From Janthinobacterium sp. (lineage in GTDB: Bacteria; Pseudomonadota; Gammaproteobacteria; Burkholderiales; Burkholderiaceae_D), in NCBI RefSeq assembly GCF_009923995.1, contig NZ_RFSK01000022.1, positions 1 to 64,000 on the forward strand: a stretch of 64,000 nucleotides of DNA, in the 5' to 3' direction. A program made the translations under genes and the position numbers. Under the pieces are notes generated by a model, which saw only the letters and a list, made by a program, of their open reading frames with translations, was not told where the DNA came from and did no database searches. Each line of letters opens with the position of its first letter. Position 1 is the stretch's first letter. Below are positions 36,948 through 50,169 of this stretch, piece by piece.

Positions 36948-37942
36948 CAGCCCGGCAAAGACAATCGCGCCGCCGCTTCCAGCAGCAAACGGGGGTCGCC
37001 CGAGGCCAGCTTCTTCGAATCCGACAGGGTCTGGCGGAAGCCGCGCGCGCCGGGCAGGTTTTGCATCAGGCCCAGCATGTGGCGCGTGACGCTGTTCAGT
37101 TTCAGGCGCCCCGCCTCTTTTTCCAGCTGCGCGCTGATATAGGGAATCATCGCCTCGAGCACCTGCTCGCGCGTTTTGACGGGCGCATCGTCGCCGTAAT
37201 AGCGCTGGTCGAACTGCGCCATCACGTAGGGGTTGTGATACGCCTCGCGGCCCAGCATCACGCCATCGAGGTGCTGCAGATGCAGGTCGATCTCGTCCAG
37301 GGTCTTGATGCCGCCATTGATAATGAACTCGAATTGCGGAAAATCACGCTTCAAGCGGTAGGCATAGTCATACTTGAGGGGCGGCACTTCGCGGTTTTCC
37401 TTCGGACTCAAGCCTTTCAGGATGGCGTTACGCGCATGCACGATAAACGTCTTGCAGCCGGCATCGGCCACGGTGCCGACGAAATCACGCACGAAGTCGT
37501 ACGATTCGCTGTCGTCGATGCCGATGCGGTGCTTCACCGTGACGTCGATGTCGACCACGTCGCGCATGGCTTTCACGCAGTCGGCCACCAGCTGCGGCTC
37601 GGCCATCAGACAGGCGCCGAAGGCGCCCTTCTGCACGCGCTCGGACGGGCAGCCGCAGTTCAGGTTGACCTCGTCATAACCCCACTTCTGGCCCAGCTTC
37701 GCGCTGGTGGCCAGGTCCGCCGGATCGCTGCCGCCCAGCTGCAGGGCCACGGGATGCTCTTCCTCGTTGAAGCGCAGATGGCGCTCCACGTCGCCGTACA
37801 CGAGCGCGCCCGTCGTCACCATCTCGGTGTACAGCCAGGTATGGCGCGTGATTTCGCGGTGGAACTTGCGGCAATGGCGGTCGGTCCAGTCCATCATGGG
37901 AGCGACGGACAGGCGGCGGGAAGGCAAAGAAGAGGAAGTCAT
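36947..37942 (-). CDS. dusA: tRNA-dihydrouridine(20/20a) synthase
   Basis: 331 aa from ATG 37942. It reduces uridine 20/20a in the tRNA D-loop with FMN and NADPH. Motifs: APMMDWTDRHCR near the N-terminus, the catalytic-Cys region NLNCGCPSERVQKGAFGACLM, KHRIGID and the FMN-phosphate-binding INGGI and VMLGREAYHNP. The length and sequence match DusA rather than DusB/C. The next gene overlaps the stop. It lies downstream of typA in the same direction but after a terminator-like hairpin. Confidence 0.95.
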   Translation of the reverse strand: MTSSSLPSRRLSVAPMMDWTDRHCRKFHREITRHTWLYTEMVTTGALVYGDVERHLRFNEEEHPVALQLGGSDPADLATSAKLGQKWGYDEVNLNCGCPSERVQKGAFGACLMAEPQLVADCVKAMRDVVDIDVTVKHRIGIDDSESYDFVRDFVGTVADAGCKTFIVHARNAILKGLSPKENREVPPLKYDYAYRLKRDFPQFEFIINGGIKTLDEIDLHLQHLDGVMLGREAYHNPYVMAQFDQRYYGDDAPVKTREQVLEAMIPYISAQLEKEAGRLKLNSVTRHMLGLMQNLPGARGFRQTLSDSKKLASGDPRLLLEAAARLSLPG

Positions 37943-37976
37943 GGTGTCTACAAAAACAGGGGCTGCAAATGACAAA

Positions 37977-38019
37977 CCCGCTGCGCGCCTCACCGGTGAC
38001 GGAAAGGCGGCGCAGCGGG
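37977..38019 (-). terminator. Probable typA terminator
   Basis: CCCGCTGCGC and GCGCAGCGGG form a 10-bp stem extended by CCT/AGG with a small bulge. On the minus strand a modest T-run (TTTGTCATTT) follows. It lies between typA and dusA. Confidence 0.6.
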
Positions 38020-38058
38020 CCGGAAGCGCATGGCCCGCAGGCCATGCTCTACAACAGA

Positions 38059-39891
38059 TTACGAATCGCGCGACGCTTTTTTACGCTCGTGCTCTTTCAG
38101 GAAACGCTTGCGCAGACGGATCGATTTCGGCGTGATTTCCACCAGTTCGTCGTCCTCGATGAACTCGACCGCGTATTCCAGGGACATCTGGATAGGTGGT
38201 ACCAGGCGCACCGCTTCGTCGGTACCCGACGAACGCACGTTGGTCAGCTGCTTGCCCTTGATCGGGTTGACGACCAGGTCGTTGTCGCGCGAGTGAATGC
38301 CGATGATCATGCCTTCGTAGACTGGATCGTTGTGCGACACGAACATGCGGCCGCGGTCTTGCAGTTTCCAGATCGCGTAGGCAACGGCAGCGCCGTCGTC
38401 CTGCGAAATCAGCACGCCGTTGCGACGGCCAGCCATTTCGCCACGGGTGTTGTCGACTGGTGCGTATTCGTGGAACACGTGGCTCATCAGGCCGGTACCG
38501 CGGGTCAGGGTCATGAATTCGCCCTGGAAGCCGATCAGGCCACGCGCCGGGATCAGGTACTCGAGACGCACGCGGCCCTTGCCATCCGATTCCATGTTTT
38601 GCAGGTCGCCGCGACGACGGCCCAGTTCTTCCATGACGCCGCCCTGGTTGGCTTCTTCCACGTCGACCGACAGGTTTTCAAACGGCTCGTGGCGCACGCC
38701 ATCGACCATCTTGAACACCACGCGTGGACGCGAAACGGCCAGCTCGAAGCCTTCACGACGCATGTTTTCGATCAGAATCGTCAGGTGCAGCTCGCCGCGG
38801 CCCGATACTTCGAAGATCGTGTCGTCGTCGGTTGGCGCCACGCGCAGAGCAACGTTGGCTTTCAATTCTTTTTCCAGACGGTCACGCAGTTGACGCGAGG
38901 TCACGAACTTGCCTTCGCGGCCAGCCAGCGGCGAGTTGTTGACCATGAAGTTCATGGTCAGGGTCGGCTCGTCGACGGTCAGCATCGGCAGCGCTTCCGG
39001 GGTGTCCACGGCGCACAGGGTCGAACCGATGCCGATTTCGTCGATACCGTTGATCAGGCAGATGTCGCCGGCGACGGCTTCGTCCACCAGCACGCGCTCC
39101 AGGCCCTTGAAGTTCAGCACCTGGTTGATGCGGCCCTTGATCGGGGTCGCGCCTGGGCCATTGATGACCAGCACGTCCTGGCCGACCTTGACGGTACCGC
39201 GGTTGACGCGGCCAATGCCGATCTTGCCGACGTACGACGAGTAGTCCAGCGAGGTGATCTGCATTTGCAGCGGGCCTTCCGGATTGTCGTCACGTACTGG
39301 AACGTGTTCCAGGATGGCGTCGAACATCGGCTTCATGTCGCCGCCGCGCACGTCTTCGGTCAGACCGGCATAGCCGTTCAGGCCCGAAGCGTAAACGATA
39401 GGGAAATCCAGTTGCTCATCGGTAGCGCCCAGCTTGTCGAACAGTTCGAACGTCTGGTTGATGGCCCAGTCAGGACGTGCGCCCGGACGGTCGATCTTGT
39501 TGACGATGACGATAGGCTTCAGACCCAGTGCCAGCGCCTTGCGCGTGACGAAACGGGTTTGCGGCATCGGGCCTTCCTGTGCATCGATCAGCAGCAGAAC
39601 CGAGTCCACCATCGACAGAACACGTTCCACTTCGCCGCCGAAGTCGGCGTGGCCTGGGGTGTCGACGATGTTGATGTGGGTGCCTTCGTACTCAACGGCG
39701 CAGTTCTTCGACAGAATCGTAATGCCGCGCTCCTTTTCCAGGTCGTTCGAGTCCATGACTCGGGTGTCGACCGCTTGGTTTTCACGGAAGGTGCCGGACT
39801 GGCGCAGCAGCTGGTCCACCAGCGTGGTTTTGCCGTGGTCAACGTGGGCGATAATGGCGATATTACGAATTGCGCGTTTTGTATTTGACAT
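38059..39891 (-). CDS. typA: Ribosome-associated translational GTPase TypA/BipA
   Basis: 610 aa from ATG 39891 ([10 protein letters not shown]). The G domain has [26 protein letters not shown] and NKID, followed by EF-G-like domains and the BipA-specific C-terminus. It is a GTPase that helps 50S assembly and stress responses. The length is normal. A 250-base gap separates it from truB; the gap contains the GGGGTCAGACCC element and probably the typA promoter. Confidence 0.97.
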   Translation of the reverse strand: MSNTKRAIRNIAIIAHVDHGKTTLVDQLLRQSGTFRENQAVDTRVMDSNDLEKERGITILSKNCAVEYEGTHINIVDTPGHADFGGEVERVLSMVDSVLLLIDAQEGPMPQTRFVTRKALALGLKPIVIVNKIDRPGARPDWAINQTFELFDKLGATDEQLDFPIVYASGLNGYAGLTEDVRGGDMKPMFDAILEHVPVRDDNPEGPLQMQITSLDYSSYVGKIGIGRVNRGTVKVGQDVLVINGPGATPIKGRINQVLNFKGLERVLVDEAVAGDICLINGIDEIGIGSTLCAVDTPEALPMLTVDEPTLTMNFMVNNSPLAGREGKFVTSRQLRDRLEKELKANVALRVAPTDDDTIFEVSGRGELHLTILIENMRREGFELAVSRPRVVFKMVDGVRHEPFENLSVDVEEANQGGVMEELGRRRGDLQNMESDGKGRVRLEYLIPARGLIGFQGEFMTLTRGTGLMSHVFHEYAPVDNTRGEMAGRRNGVLISQDDGAAVAYAIWKLQDRGRMFVSHNDPVYEGMIIGIHSRDNDLVVNPIKGKQLTNVRSSGTDEAVRLVPPIQMSLEYAVEFIEDDELVEITPKSIRLRKRFLKEHERKKASRDS

Positions 39892-40076
39892 GGTCGTAGT
39901 AGTTACTGAAAAACTGCGGAGTGCGTACAAGGTGTACGAGATACCCGAATGCTAATCTATTTCCGGAACCGCGTAGTATAGCATGTTGCGTTGCAACGCT
40001 ATCTAAAAATGCTGGCGGCTCCCGCAGTCGGGGACGGTTTGTTTAAAAAAGCGACACTGTTTGACGAGTGAATACC

Positions 40077-40140
40077 GGGGTCAGACCCTCAATCCCGCTA
40101 ACTCAGAGGCTTGCGCCAACGGTCGCGGGGGTCTGACCCC
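40077..40140. repeat. REP-like inverted pair GGGGTCAGACCC
   Basis: GGGGTCAGACCC (40077-40088) and GGGGGTCTGACCCC (40127-40140) are inverted, each nearly palindromic, spaced by about 38 bases between typA and truB. The layout resembles REP or BIME elements mobilised by Y1-type (RAYT) transposases, none of which is in the window. Confidence 0.65.
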
Positions 40141-40145
40141 AGCTT

Positions 40146-41081
40146 TTATTGATGTGCTGTCGCAATCAAGCGCTCGGGCGCCAGGATGCTGTACTCCTGC
40201 AACTGGCCCGTGCCCAGCAGTTTGCTGTCGTGATACACGCGCACCCTGCCAGGTTCGGCCGGCACGGCGACGTCTTCCTTGCCCAGGGCGATGCGCTGGC
40301 CATGCAGGAAGCGCTTGGCCAATTCGTCCGTCAGTTGCACGGCGGGAAAACTCGACAACAGGGCATCGACGGGCGCCAGCAGGCTCAACGGTTCGGCATG
40401 CGCCGTCAGTTCGTCCAGCGTGACGACGCCGTCCAGGGTCAGGTTGCCCACCTGCGTGCGGCGCAAGGCGTTCAGATGCGCGCCGCAGCCGAGGGCCTGG
40501 CCGATGTCCTCGCCCAGCACGCGGATATACGTGCCCTTGCTGCACATCACGGACAATTTCAGGAACGGGGCCTCATAGCCGAGAAACTCGAGCTTGTGGA
40601 TGGTCACCGGGCGCGCTTCGCGCTCCAGGGTGATGCCGGCCCTTGCATACTCATATAAGGGCTTGCCGTCCCTTTTCAAGGCCGAGTACATGGGCGGCGT
40701 CTGCAGGATGGGCCCGCGGAACTGCGCCAGCACGGCCTCGATCTGCTCCTGCGTCACGTTGACGTCGCGCGTTTCCAGCACTTCGCCCTCCGTGTCGCCC
40801 GTATCCGTCGTCTGCCCCAGGTGCACCAGGGTTTCGTAGGTCTTGTCCGCTTCCAGCAAATCCTGCGAGAACTTGGTCGCCTCGCCAAAGCACAGCGGCA
40901 GCAAGCCCGTGGCGAACGGATCCAGGGTGCCTGTATGGCCCGCCTTCTTCGCGTTCAGCACGCGCTTGGCCTTGATCAGCGCATCGTTGCTGGACCAGCC
41001 GACCGGCTTGTCCAGCAGCAAGACGCCGTCCACGAGGTCGCGCACCCGCTTGATGCCGGGCGGTTTCTTCGGACCGGCCAC
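40146..41081 (-). CDS. truB: tRNA pseudouridine(55) synthase
   Basis: 311 aa. It makes pseudouridine 55 in the T-loop of all elongator tRNAs. The catalytic Asp is in HTGTLDPFATG near residue 50, preceded by LDKPVGWSSN. A C-terminal PUA-like part is present. It begins two bases after rbfA ends, and is the last gene of the rimP-nusA-infB-rbfA-truB cluster. Confidence 0.96.
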   Translation of the reverse strand: MAGPKKPPGIKRVRDLVDGVLLLDKPVGWSSNDALIKAKRVLNAKKAGHTGTLDPFATGLLPLCFGEATKFSQDLLEADKTYETLVHLGQTTDTGDTEGEVLETRDVNVTQEQIEAVLAQFRGPILQTPPMYSALKRDGKPLYEYARAGITLEREARPVTIHKLEFLGYEAPFLKLSVMCSKGTYIRVLGEDIGQALGCGAHLNALRRTQVGNLTLDGVVTLDELTAHAEPLSLLAPVDALLSSFPAVQLTDELAKRFLHGQRIALGKEDVAVPAEPGRVRVYHDSKLLGTGQLQEYSILAPERLIATAHQ

Positions 41082-41083
41082 TG

Positions 41084-41500
41084 TTATTGCTCGTCCGTCT
41101 CGGGTTTCGCGTCCGGCTCGGCATCGGCCGCGCGCGTGGCGTTGGCCTTGTCGATCAGCAAGGACATTTCCATGCCGCGCGACGTCGAGCTGTCATGCAC
41201 GAAATGCAACATCGGCAGGGTGTGGATGTGCAGGCGCTTGCCCAGCAGGCCACGGATGAAGCCGGCCGCAGCCATCAGGCCTTCGGTCGTGTTCTTGATG
41301 GCTTCCTTGCTGTCTTTCAACATCGTGAAAAACACCTTGGCGTGCGCGTAGTCCGGCGTGATCTGCACTTCGGTGATGGTGATCATCGTGCCGACGCGGG
41401 GGTCTTTCAGTTCGTAGGCGATGATTTCGGCCAGGTCGCGCTGGATCTGGTCTGCCACGCGCAAGCCGCGCGCCGGCATGGTTTTGCTATGTTTAGCCAT
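41084..41500 (-). CDS. rbfA: Ribosome-binding factor A
   Basis: 138 aa from ATG 41500; the ORF-track start 12 codons earlier has no ribosome site. It is a KH-fold 30S maturation factor ([35 protein letters not shown]). An acidic tail follows. Its place between infB and truB is conserved in many proteobacteria. Confidence 0.95.
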   Translation of the reverse strand: MAKHSKTMPARGLRVADQIQRDLAEIIAYELKDPRVGTMITITEVQITPDYAHAKVFFTMLKDSKEAIKNTTEGLMAAAGFIRGLLGKRLHIHTLPMLHFVHDSSTSRGMEMSLLIDKANATRAADAEPDAKPETDEQ

Positions 41501-41528
41501 GATAGTAAGTGCTGTCCTAAGTGCCGCA

Positions 41529-41602
41529 GGGCGCATGGGTCAAACGGTTGCCCGTTGCCCCATGCGCCCCACGTGTTTGCGCGGACAACGATATGTCCGC
41601 GC
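41529..41602 (-). other. Two perfect stem-loops between infB and rbfA
   Basis: GGGCGCATGGG/CCCATGCGCCC (11 bp, 41529-41569) and GCGCGGACA/TGTCCGCGC (9 bp, 41579-41602) lie in the 129-base intercistronic gap. Neither is followed by a T-run, so they more likely stabilise or process the mRNA than terminate it. Confidence 0.55.
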
Positions 41603-41629
41603 GGCATTTCATTTCTGTTACTGCGGTGA

Positions 41630-44488
41630 TTACAGCGTACGCGCGATTTCCTGGACTTCGAACACTTCCAGCGTGTCGCCAACCTGAATGTCGTTGTAGT
41701 TCTTCAGCGACAGGCCGCACTCCAGACCGGCGCGAACTTCTTTCGCATCGTCCTTGAAGCGTTTCAGGGAGTCGATCTCGCCGCTCCACACCACGATGTT
41801 GTTGCGCAACAGGCGGACGGAAGAAGCACGCTTGACCACGCCATCGGTGACCAGGCAACCGGCAACCGCGCCCACTTTCGAGACCAGGATGACCTGGCGG
41901 ATCTCGACCTGGCCGATGACCGTTTCGCGTTTCTCTGGTGCCAACATGCCCGACAACGCCGATTTGATCTCGTCGATCGCATCGTAAATGATGTTGTAGT
42001 AGCGGATGTCCACGCCATTCGACTCGGCCAGCTTGCGCGCCTGGGCGTCGGCACGGGCGTTGAAGCCGATGATGACCGCTTTCGAGGCGACTGCCAGGTT
42101 GACGTCCGATTCCGTGATGCCGCCGACGGCAGCGTGAACCACCTGGACGCGCACTTCGGAGGTCGACAGTTTCTGCAGCGAGCCAACCAGCGCTTCCTGC
42201 GAACCCTGCACGTCGGTTTTGATGATCAATGGCAAGTTTTTCACTTCGCCTTCGGCCATCTGGTCGAACATGTTTTCCAGTTTCGCGGCTTGCTGTTTCG
42301 CCAGTTTCACGTCACGGAACTTACCTTGACGGAACAGACCGATTTCGCGCGCCTTGCGCTCGTCCGCCATGACGACGACTTCTTCACCGGCGACCGGCAC
42401 TTCCGTCAGACCCTGGATTTCGACCGGGATCGACGGACCCGCTTCAGCGATGGCCTTGCCGTTCTCGTCCAGCATGGCGCGCACGCGGCCATACGAAGAG
42501 CCCGCCAAGATCACGTCGCCGCGGCGCAAGGTACCCGACTGCACCAGGATCGTCGCGACAGGACCACGGCCCTTGTCCAGACGCGCCTCGACCACCAGGC
42601 CGCGCGCAGGCGCTTCCACCGGTGCCGTCAGTTCCAGCACTTCGGCTTGCAGCAGCACTTGTTCCAGCAGGTCGTCGATACCCTGACCCGTTTTGGCCGA
42701 GACCGGCACGAATGGCGATTCGCCACCGTATTCTTCCGGCACGACTTGTTCGGCGACCAGTTCCTGCGTCACGCGATCCACGTTGCCGCCCGGTTTGTCG
42801 ACCTTGTTGATCGCCACCACCAGCGGTACGCCGGCTGCTTTCGCATGGGCAATAGCTTCTTTCGTTTGCGGCATCACGCCATCGTCGGCGGCAACCACCA
42901 GAATGACGATGTCGGTTGCCTTGGCGCCACGGGCACGCATCGCGGTAAACGCTTCGTGACCCGGGGTGTCGAGGAAGGTGATCATGCCGCGTGGCGTATC
43001 GACGTGGTAAGCGCCGATATGCTGCGTAATCCCGCCCGCTTCGCCCGATGCCACCTTGGCACGGCGGATGTAGTCCAGCAGCGAGGTCTTGCCGTGGTCG
43101 ACGTGACCCATGACGGTGACCACCGGTGCGCGTGGCTTGGTTTCGAAGTGCGCGTGTTCGCCCACGTCGGCCAGCAACGCTTCCGGATCGTCCAGTTCGG
43201 CGGCGAACGCCTTATGGCCCATTTCTTCCACCAGAATCATGGCGGTTTCCTGGTCCAGCACCTGGTTGATCGTGCACATCTGGCCCAATTTCATCAAATG
43301 CTTGATGACTTCGGATGCCTTGACGGACATCTTGTGCGCCAGTTCGGCCACGGTGATCGTTTCCGGTACGTGCACGTCCTTGACGACGGCTTCCGTCGGC
43401 GCCTGGAAGTTCGATTCACGGTCGTCATGGTGCGTCGGGCGACGGCCCTTCGCGCCACCGCGCCAGCTGTCACGGCCGCCTGGGCCGCTGTTGCCGCGTG
43501 GCTTGGGACCACCGGTGGTGCCGCGTTTTTTCGCGTCATCGGACCAGGTGGACGACACATTGGCCGACTTGATGGATTTCTTGTCTGCAACAGCAGGCTT
43601 CTTGTCGCCCGGCTTGTCGCCCGGTTTCTTGTCAGCAGGCTTGTGCAGGGTGCCTTCCGGCGCCTTCGGCTTGACCGGTACCGGCGCAGGCTCAGGCGCC
43701 TTGATGGCGCGGCGTGGCGCGTTCATCATGGCCTTGATCTGGGCCACTTCGTCGGCGACGGCCTTGCGTGCGCGCTCGGTGGCTTCCGCCTTGTCAGCGG
43801 CTTCCTTGGCGGCAACAGCAGCGGCGGCGGCTTTTTTCTTCGCTTCTTCAGCGGCGGCAGCTTTTTTCGCTTCCGCGGCGGCATCGTCGGCGACAGGCGC
43901 GGCGGTGCTGGCAGCAGGCGCGGCGGCAGCCTTGGCGGCCGCTTTCTTCGCTTCCGCTTCCGCTTCTTTCTTCGCGGCCAGTTCAGCCTGTTGCGTGGCT
44001 TTCGCCTGGGCTTCTTTTTCCGCGTCGAGCTTGGCCAGACGTTCCTGCTTTTCGCGCAGGTCCGCTTCCTGGCGGGCGATCAGTTCTGCCTGTTTACGGG
44101 CATCTTCTTCACGGCGCGCCACTTCGGCGGGATCGATCACCGGCGCGGCAGGCGCGACCGGCTCGGCAGCGACCGGCGCCGCTTCGTCACGCTGGACGAA
44201 GGTGCGTTTCTTGCGCACTTCCACTTGGATGGTGCGCGACTTGCCGGTGGCGTCAGCCTGCTTGATTTCAGTCGTTTCCTTGCGGGTCACGGTGATTTTC
44301 TTCTTTTCTGTGTCAGCCGCTGCGCCGTGTGTGCGGCGCAGATGATCCAAAAGCTTGTCCTTATCATCTTTCGACAATGGATCTGACGTCGAACTTTTCT
44401 CGACGCCGGCAGAACGCAGCTGCGTCAGCAGCAAATCTGCAGGCATCTTCAGTTCGGTGGCAAATTGGGCTACGTTGTTACTCGCCAT
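41630..44488 (-). CDS. infB: Translation initiation factor IF-2
   Basis: 952 aa. An N-terminal IF2N domain (about 1-60) precedes a long Ala/Lys/Glu-rich low-complexity and coiled-coil region (about 85-290). The GTPase core has [27 protein letters not shown] and NKVDKP, and the C-terminal domains bind initiator fMet-tRNA. The length is at the high side for the family owing to the N-terminal extension. It follows nusA after 46 bases. Confidence 0.97.
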   Translation of the reverse strand: MASNNVAQFATELKMPADLLLTQLRSAGVEKSSTSDPLSKDDKDKLLDHLRRTHGAAADTEKKKITVTRKETTEIKQADATGKSRTIQVEVRKKRTFVQRDEAAPVAAEPVAPAAPVIDPAEVARREEDARKQAELIARQEADLREKQERLAKLDAEKEAQAKATQQAELAAKKEAEAEAKKAAAKAAAAPAASTAAPVADDAAAEAKKAAAAEEAKKKAAAAAVAAKEAADKAEATERARKAVADEVAQIKAMMNAPRRAIKAPEPAPVPVKPKAPEGTLHKPADKKPGDKPGDKKPAVADKKSIKSANVSSTWSDDAKKRGTTGGPKPRGNSGPGGRDSWRGGAKGRRPTHHDDRESNFQAPTEAVVKDVHVPETITVAELAHKMSVKASEVIKHLMKLGQMCTINQVLDQETAMILVEEMGHKAFAAELDDPEALLADVGEHAHFETKPRAPVVTVMGHVDHGKTSLLDYIRRAKVASGEAGGITQHIGAYHVDTPRGMITFLDTPGHEAFTAMRARGAKATDIVILVVAADDGVMPQTKEAIAHAKAAGVPLVVAINKVDKPGGNVDRVTQELVAEQVVPEEYGGESPFVPVSAKTGQGIDDLLEQVLLQAEVLELTAPVEAPARGLVVEARLDKGRGPVATILVQSGTLRRGDVILAGSSYGRVRAMLDENGKAIAEAGPSIPVEIQGLTEVPVAGEEVVVMADERKAREIGLFRQGKFRDVKLAKQQAAKLENMFDQMAEGEVKNLPLIIKTDVQGSQEALVGSLQKLSTSEVRVQVVHAAVGGITESDVNLAVASKAVIIGFNARADAQARKLAESNGVDIRYYNIIYDAIDEIKSALSGMLAPEKRETVIGQVEIRQVILVSKVGAVAGCLVTDGVVKRASSVRLLRNNIVVWSGEIDSLKRFKDDAKEVRAGLECGLSLKNYNDIQVGDTLEVFEVQEIARTL

Positions 44489-44534
44489 TCAGTCCTCTTT
44501 TCTATGTGTCGCGGAGATGATAAAGATACTCAAA

Positions 44535-46585
<2,051 letters not shown>

Positions 46586-46707
46586 GAAATTCTCCAGAAA
46601 TAAGGCCCGTTTTCAGCATCGCGGCACTGCAACAGCACCGGCGGCATGCGAAAAACACGCGCAAGTCATATATGGCCCCTTGTCGGCGCCATTACAAACG
46701 GTTCAAC

Positions 46708-46733
46708 AAAAAAAAAATGGGCATCTGCCCATC
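46708..46733 (-). terminator. Terminator of the scpB-rluB unit
   Basis: ATGGGCA-TC-TGCCCAT with a 10-base T-run on the minus strand, about 200 bases downstream of the rluB stop and just before the rimP promoter region. The segment 46740-46928 holds no gene that I can see. Confidence 0.75.
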
Positions 46734-46928
46734 TTCTTGTATTTCCCCAACCAGATGAAAGCACTCCCCACCAAACAACCCTGCGGAGAACTTTTATTAG
46801 GCTGCAGATTATAACCTCTTATTAACTTCGCCGCAATGCCGCACGCAAGGTGCGGCCCGGCTTACAACAGTTACAAGAGCGCGCCCCCGCCGCAGTTTGG
46901 CGGGAACGCGAGAAGAAATTCCTCTGAA

Positions 46929-48986
46929 TTAACCTTTGCTGCGGCGGCGCGGCATGCCATCCATGCCGCCACGATCCATGCCGCCGCGCGGCTGGCCGCC
47001 GGAACGGGCCTGGCCGCCGGCACCGCCCGCATTGCGGCGCGGACCCGTGTTGGCGAAGCCGAACGCCGTTTGCAGCGGATCGGGCTGGCGCGGACCGCGC
47101 TGCGGTGCGCGGCCTTCGCCGCCGGGACGGCCCTGGCCGGCGGCGCGCGGAGCACGGCCTTGCGGCGCGCCTTCGAACGATGCCGACGAACGGGGCTGAC
47201 CACCCTGGAACGGACCTTGCGGCTGACCACGGCCCGGACCACGCGCTTCGCCTGGACGGCCGGCGCCGCCTGGGCGGCCCTGGCCTTGCGGACGGGCAAA
47301 CTGGCCTTGCGGCTGGCCACGGCGCGGCGCGACGGGGAAAGGATCGGCGTTGCGGTTGCTCACATCGATGCGGTTGCCATTCGGCTCGTCATCGCGGCTC
47401 GCCTTGCGCGCTTCGCGGCCCTTGGCGGCGCCGGCGGCACGGGGATCGCCCGAAGGCGGCATTTTCTTTTCGATGCCGTAGGCGGCCAGCAGGTCGCGCA
47501 CGGTGTTCTCATCCATCTCTTCCCAGCGGCCCCGCTTCAGGCCGCTCGGCAGGGTCATGGCGCCGTAGCGGGTACGGATCAGGCGCGAAACGGTCAGGCC
47601 GATGGCTTCGAACATGCGGCGCACTTCGCGGTTGCGGCCTTCGCCGATCACCACGCGGTACCACTTGTTGATGCCTTCGCCGCCGCCATCGGCGATCTTC
47701 GAGAACTGCGCCATGCCGTCTTCCAGCTCGACGCCGGCCAGCAGCTTCTGGCGCATGCCCTCTTCCAGCTCGCCCAGGGTACGCACGGCGTACTCGCGGT
47801 CGATGCCGTAGCGGGGGTGCATCAGGCGGTTGGCCAGGTCACCGGAAGTAGTAAACAGCAGCAAGCCTTCCGTGTTGAAGTCGAGGCGGCCCACGGCCAG
47901 CCACTTGCCTGCCTTCATGGTCGGCAGGCGGTCGAACACGGATGGACGGCCGTCCGGATCATTATGGCTGACGATTTCGCCGGCCGGCTTGTGATACACC
48001 AGTACGCGTGGCGGTTTCTTGCTCACGCGGCGCTGGATCAGCTTGCCGTTGATGCGTACGTGGTCGGTCGGCAGGATGCGCTGGCCGATGTGGGCCGGCT
48101 CGCCATTGACGGACACGCGGCCCGAAATGATCAGGTCTTCCATGTCGCGGCGCGAACCGAGACCGGCTTCGGCCAGCACCTTGTGCAGCTTCGGCGCATC
48201 GTCGTCGGACGTCAGGTCGCGGCGCACGACGGCTTTTTGCGCGCGGCCCATGCCGCCGTCTTCGCTGTCGAAGGCGTCGGAGGTCACGAAGGAAAACACG
48301 GCGTCTGCATCGCTGACCTTGCCTGGCGCAGCCTGACGGCCCTTGCCTTTTTTACGGCTCTTGCCCGCATTCTTGCCGGCACCGGGCACGTCGTTGCGCG
48401 GACCGCGCGGCGCGCGTGGTGCGGACACGAGGTTGCCTTCGGCATCGAACACATCGGCGGCTGGCGCGGCAGCTTGCTCCGCGGCAGGCGCGGCGGCTTC
48501 CGCTGCCTGCGGCGCTTCGGCGCGCGGCGGCTGGCGCAGCGCGCGTTCGGCTTGCACGCCGCGCATCTGGCGCGGACCGCGCGTCGGACGCGCTTCGGCC
48601 GGCTTCTCGGCAGCGGCTTCCGGCGACGCTTCCGCTTCGGCGGCAGCGGCCTTGGCGGCGGCGCGGGCGCGCGGCGGACGCGGCGCCGGGGCGGCGACCG
48701 CCTCGGCGGCGGCTTCCGCCGCTTCCGCCACGGCCTTCAGGGCCGGCTTGGCGCGGGTTTTCTTGACGGCAGGAGCGGCTTCTTCAGCGGCAGCGGCAGC
48801 AACGGGCGCTTCGGCGGCCACGTCGGCTTTCGTGCGGCGCTTCGGCTTGGCAACGGCGGCGTCGCCGGCAGCGGCAGTCGCCGCAGCGGCGTCGGCCTCG
48901 ATCTGGGCCTTGGTGCGGCGCTTGGGCTTGGCAACGATGGCTTCGTCGCTGGCGGTAACTGTCTCGGGTGTGTTCGGATTATTCAT
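46929..48986 (-). CDS. rluB: 23S rRNA pseudouridine(2605) synthase RluB with long low-complexity extensions
   Basis: 685 aa from ATG 48986, which overlaps the scpB stop (ATGAATAA). The central part holds an S4 RNA-binding domain ([21 protein letters not shown], about 280-340) and the synthase domain with the catalytic Asp in [12 protein letters not shown], then [11 protein letters not shown]. About 265 residues rich in Ala, Pro and Lys precede it and about 170 residues rich in Gly, Pro, Arg and Gln follow. Typical RluB is near 290 aa. The extensions contain KPKRRTKA repeats and RGG-like segments, which suggest extra RNA contact. Confidence 0.93.
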   Translation of the reverse strand: MNNPNTPETVTASDEAIVAKPKRRTKAQIEADAAAATAAAGDAAVAKPKRRTKADVAAEAPVAAAAAEEAAPAVKKTRAKPALKAVAEAAEAAAEAVAAPAPRPPRARAAAKAAAAEAEASPEAAAEKPAEARPTRGPRQMRGVQAERALRQPPRAEAPQAAEAAAPAAEQAAAPAADVFDAEGNLVSAPRAPRGPRNDVPGAGKNAGKSRKKGKGRQAAPGKVSDADAVFSFVTSDAFDSEDGGMGRAQKAVVRRDLTSDDDAPKLHKVLAEAGLGSRRDMEDLIISGRVSVNGEPAHIGQRILPTDHVRINGKLIQRRVSKKPPRVLVYHKPAGEIVSHNDPDGRPSVFDRLPTMKAGKWLAVGRLDFNTEGLLLFTTSGDLANRLMHPRYGIDREYAVRTLGELEEGMRQKLLAGVELEDGMAQFSKIADGGGEGINKWYRVVIGEGRNREVRRMFEAIGLTVSRLIRTRYGAMTLPSGLKRGRWEEMDENTVRDLLAAYGIEKKMPPSGDPRAAGAAKGREARKASRDDEPNGNRIDVSNRNADPFPVAPRRGQPQGQFARPQGQGRPGGAGRPGEARGPGRGQPQGPFQGGQPRSSASFEGAPQGRAPRAAGQGRPGGEGRAPQRGPRQPDPLQTAFGFANTGPRRNAGGAGGQARSGGQPRGGMDRGGMDGMPRRRSKG

Positions 48987-49773
48987 TCTTCGTTTCTTGG
49001 CTGTGCTGACCTGGCGCAGCGTCAACCGTTAGTTCTGGCGCAGGGTCGTGAGTGTAGGCTTCGTCCATGGGCGAAGCATCGGGGCCGGCATCAAGGCTTG
49101 CTGTCACATCTACATCTGTCACAGCCGTATTGCTACCTGCACCAAGCTGGGGGGCAAGCTCATTGCTTGCCTTGTCAAAATTTTCCTGCAGGGCCGCTTC
49201 CAGGGCTTCGAGCCCATTGCCCTGCATTTCACTGATTTGCTGCAAAGGCGGCAGCTGGGACAGCGAATGCAAACCCAGGTCATCCAAAAACTGCTTGGTG
49301 GTGGCCAGCAAGGCCGGCCGTCCCACCACGTCGCGGTAGCCGATGGCATCGACCCAGCCGCGGTCTTCCAGCATCTTGATCGTCTGCGAATTGACGGCAA
49401 CGCCGCGAATCTCCTCGATATCGCCGCGCGTCACCGGCTGGCGATACGCGATGATGGCCAGGGTTTCCAGGGTCGCCCGCGAATACTTGGGCGGCCGCTC
49501 GGGCGTCAGGCGATCGAGATACATCTTCATTTCCGGGCGGCTTTGAAAGCGCCAGCCCGAGGCCAGGCTGACGATCTCGATGCCCCGCCCTTCCCATTCG
49601 TCCCGCAACTCTTCCAGCAACTGCTTGATCGTGTCGGCACCGACGCCGACACCGCGCACGCGGCCGCTCTCGTCCGCATCGACGAACAGCTTTTTCAGGC
49701 TGTGGATCGTCAGCGACTCACGAGCGCACAGCAACGCGGTTTCGAGGACTTTTTTAGCCTCAATTGTATTCAT
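48979..49773 (-). CDS. scpB: Segregation and condensation protein B
   Basis: 264 aa. Two winged-helix domains of Scp[19 protein letters not shown] at the N-terminus and [27 protein letters not shown] with [18 protein letters not shown]. It is the kleisin partner of SMC in chromosome condensation. An acidic tail of about 70 residues follows. scpA, usually next to it, is not in the upstream gap. It is translationally coupled to rluB, a common pairing. Confidence 0.95.
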   Translation of the reverse strand: MNTIEAKKVLETALLCARESLTIHSLKKLFVDADESGRVRGVGVGADTIKQLLEELRDEWEGRGIEIVSLASGWRFQSRPEMKMYLDRLTPERPPKYSRATLETLAIIAYRQPVTRGDIEEIRGVAVNSQTIKMLEDRGWVDAIGYRDVVGRPALLATTKQFLDDLGLHSLSQLPPLQQISEMQGNGLEALEAALQENFDKASNELAPQLGAGSNTAVTDVDVTASLDAGPDASPMDEAYTHDPAPELTVDAAPGQHSQETKNE

Positions 49774-50106
49774 AGCAATTCTGTGCGGATGTGTGTTGCA
49801 ATTCGTATGCAGAGAAAGAAATCAAAACGTTCATTTCAACGTAACGGATGGCAGACATCGATGACGACGCCATGCTGGAGTTACAAGTTGAGGCTGTTTT
49901 TCCGACGCCTTGGCCGATGCGCGCAAAGCGGGACTTGCGGATGCAGTGAAAGTCCTGCGATCCATGGAGCTGGCCTTAAATAACCAGCAATGAAACGATA
50001 TCCGGAGCAGCTGCTTCTCTTGTGGCGGCAGACCAGCCAGGCAAGTGAGCGACAGTCGTCGTTTCATCCAACGATGCCAATTGTACCTGATAAAAAGCGG
50101 AAAAGC
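49774..50106. other. Intergenic region between scpB and glk terminator
   Basis: About 330 bases with no supported gene; the short frames here have no ribosome site or family. It should contain the scpB promoter on the minus strand. Confidence 0.4.
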
Positions 50107-50138
50107 GCAAAACCGGGCAAAACACACGTTTTACCCGG
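50107..50138 (-). terminator. Terminator of glk
   Basis: CCGGGTAAAAC and GTTTTGCCCGG pair on the minus strand (one G-T pair), followed by TTTTGCGCTTTT, 32 bases past the glk stop. Confidence 0.7.
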
Positions 50139-50169
50139 CCCTGGCGCGACATCTGGAACGGCTGGCGCA

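Noticed and set aside
42134-44386. 750-aa plus-strand ORF
   Set aside because: Antisense shadow of infB, low-complexity Phe/Arg/His-rich translation.
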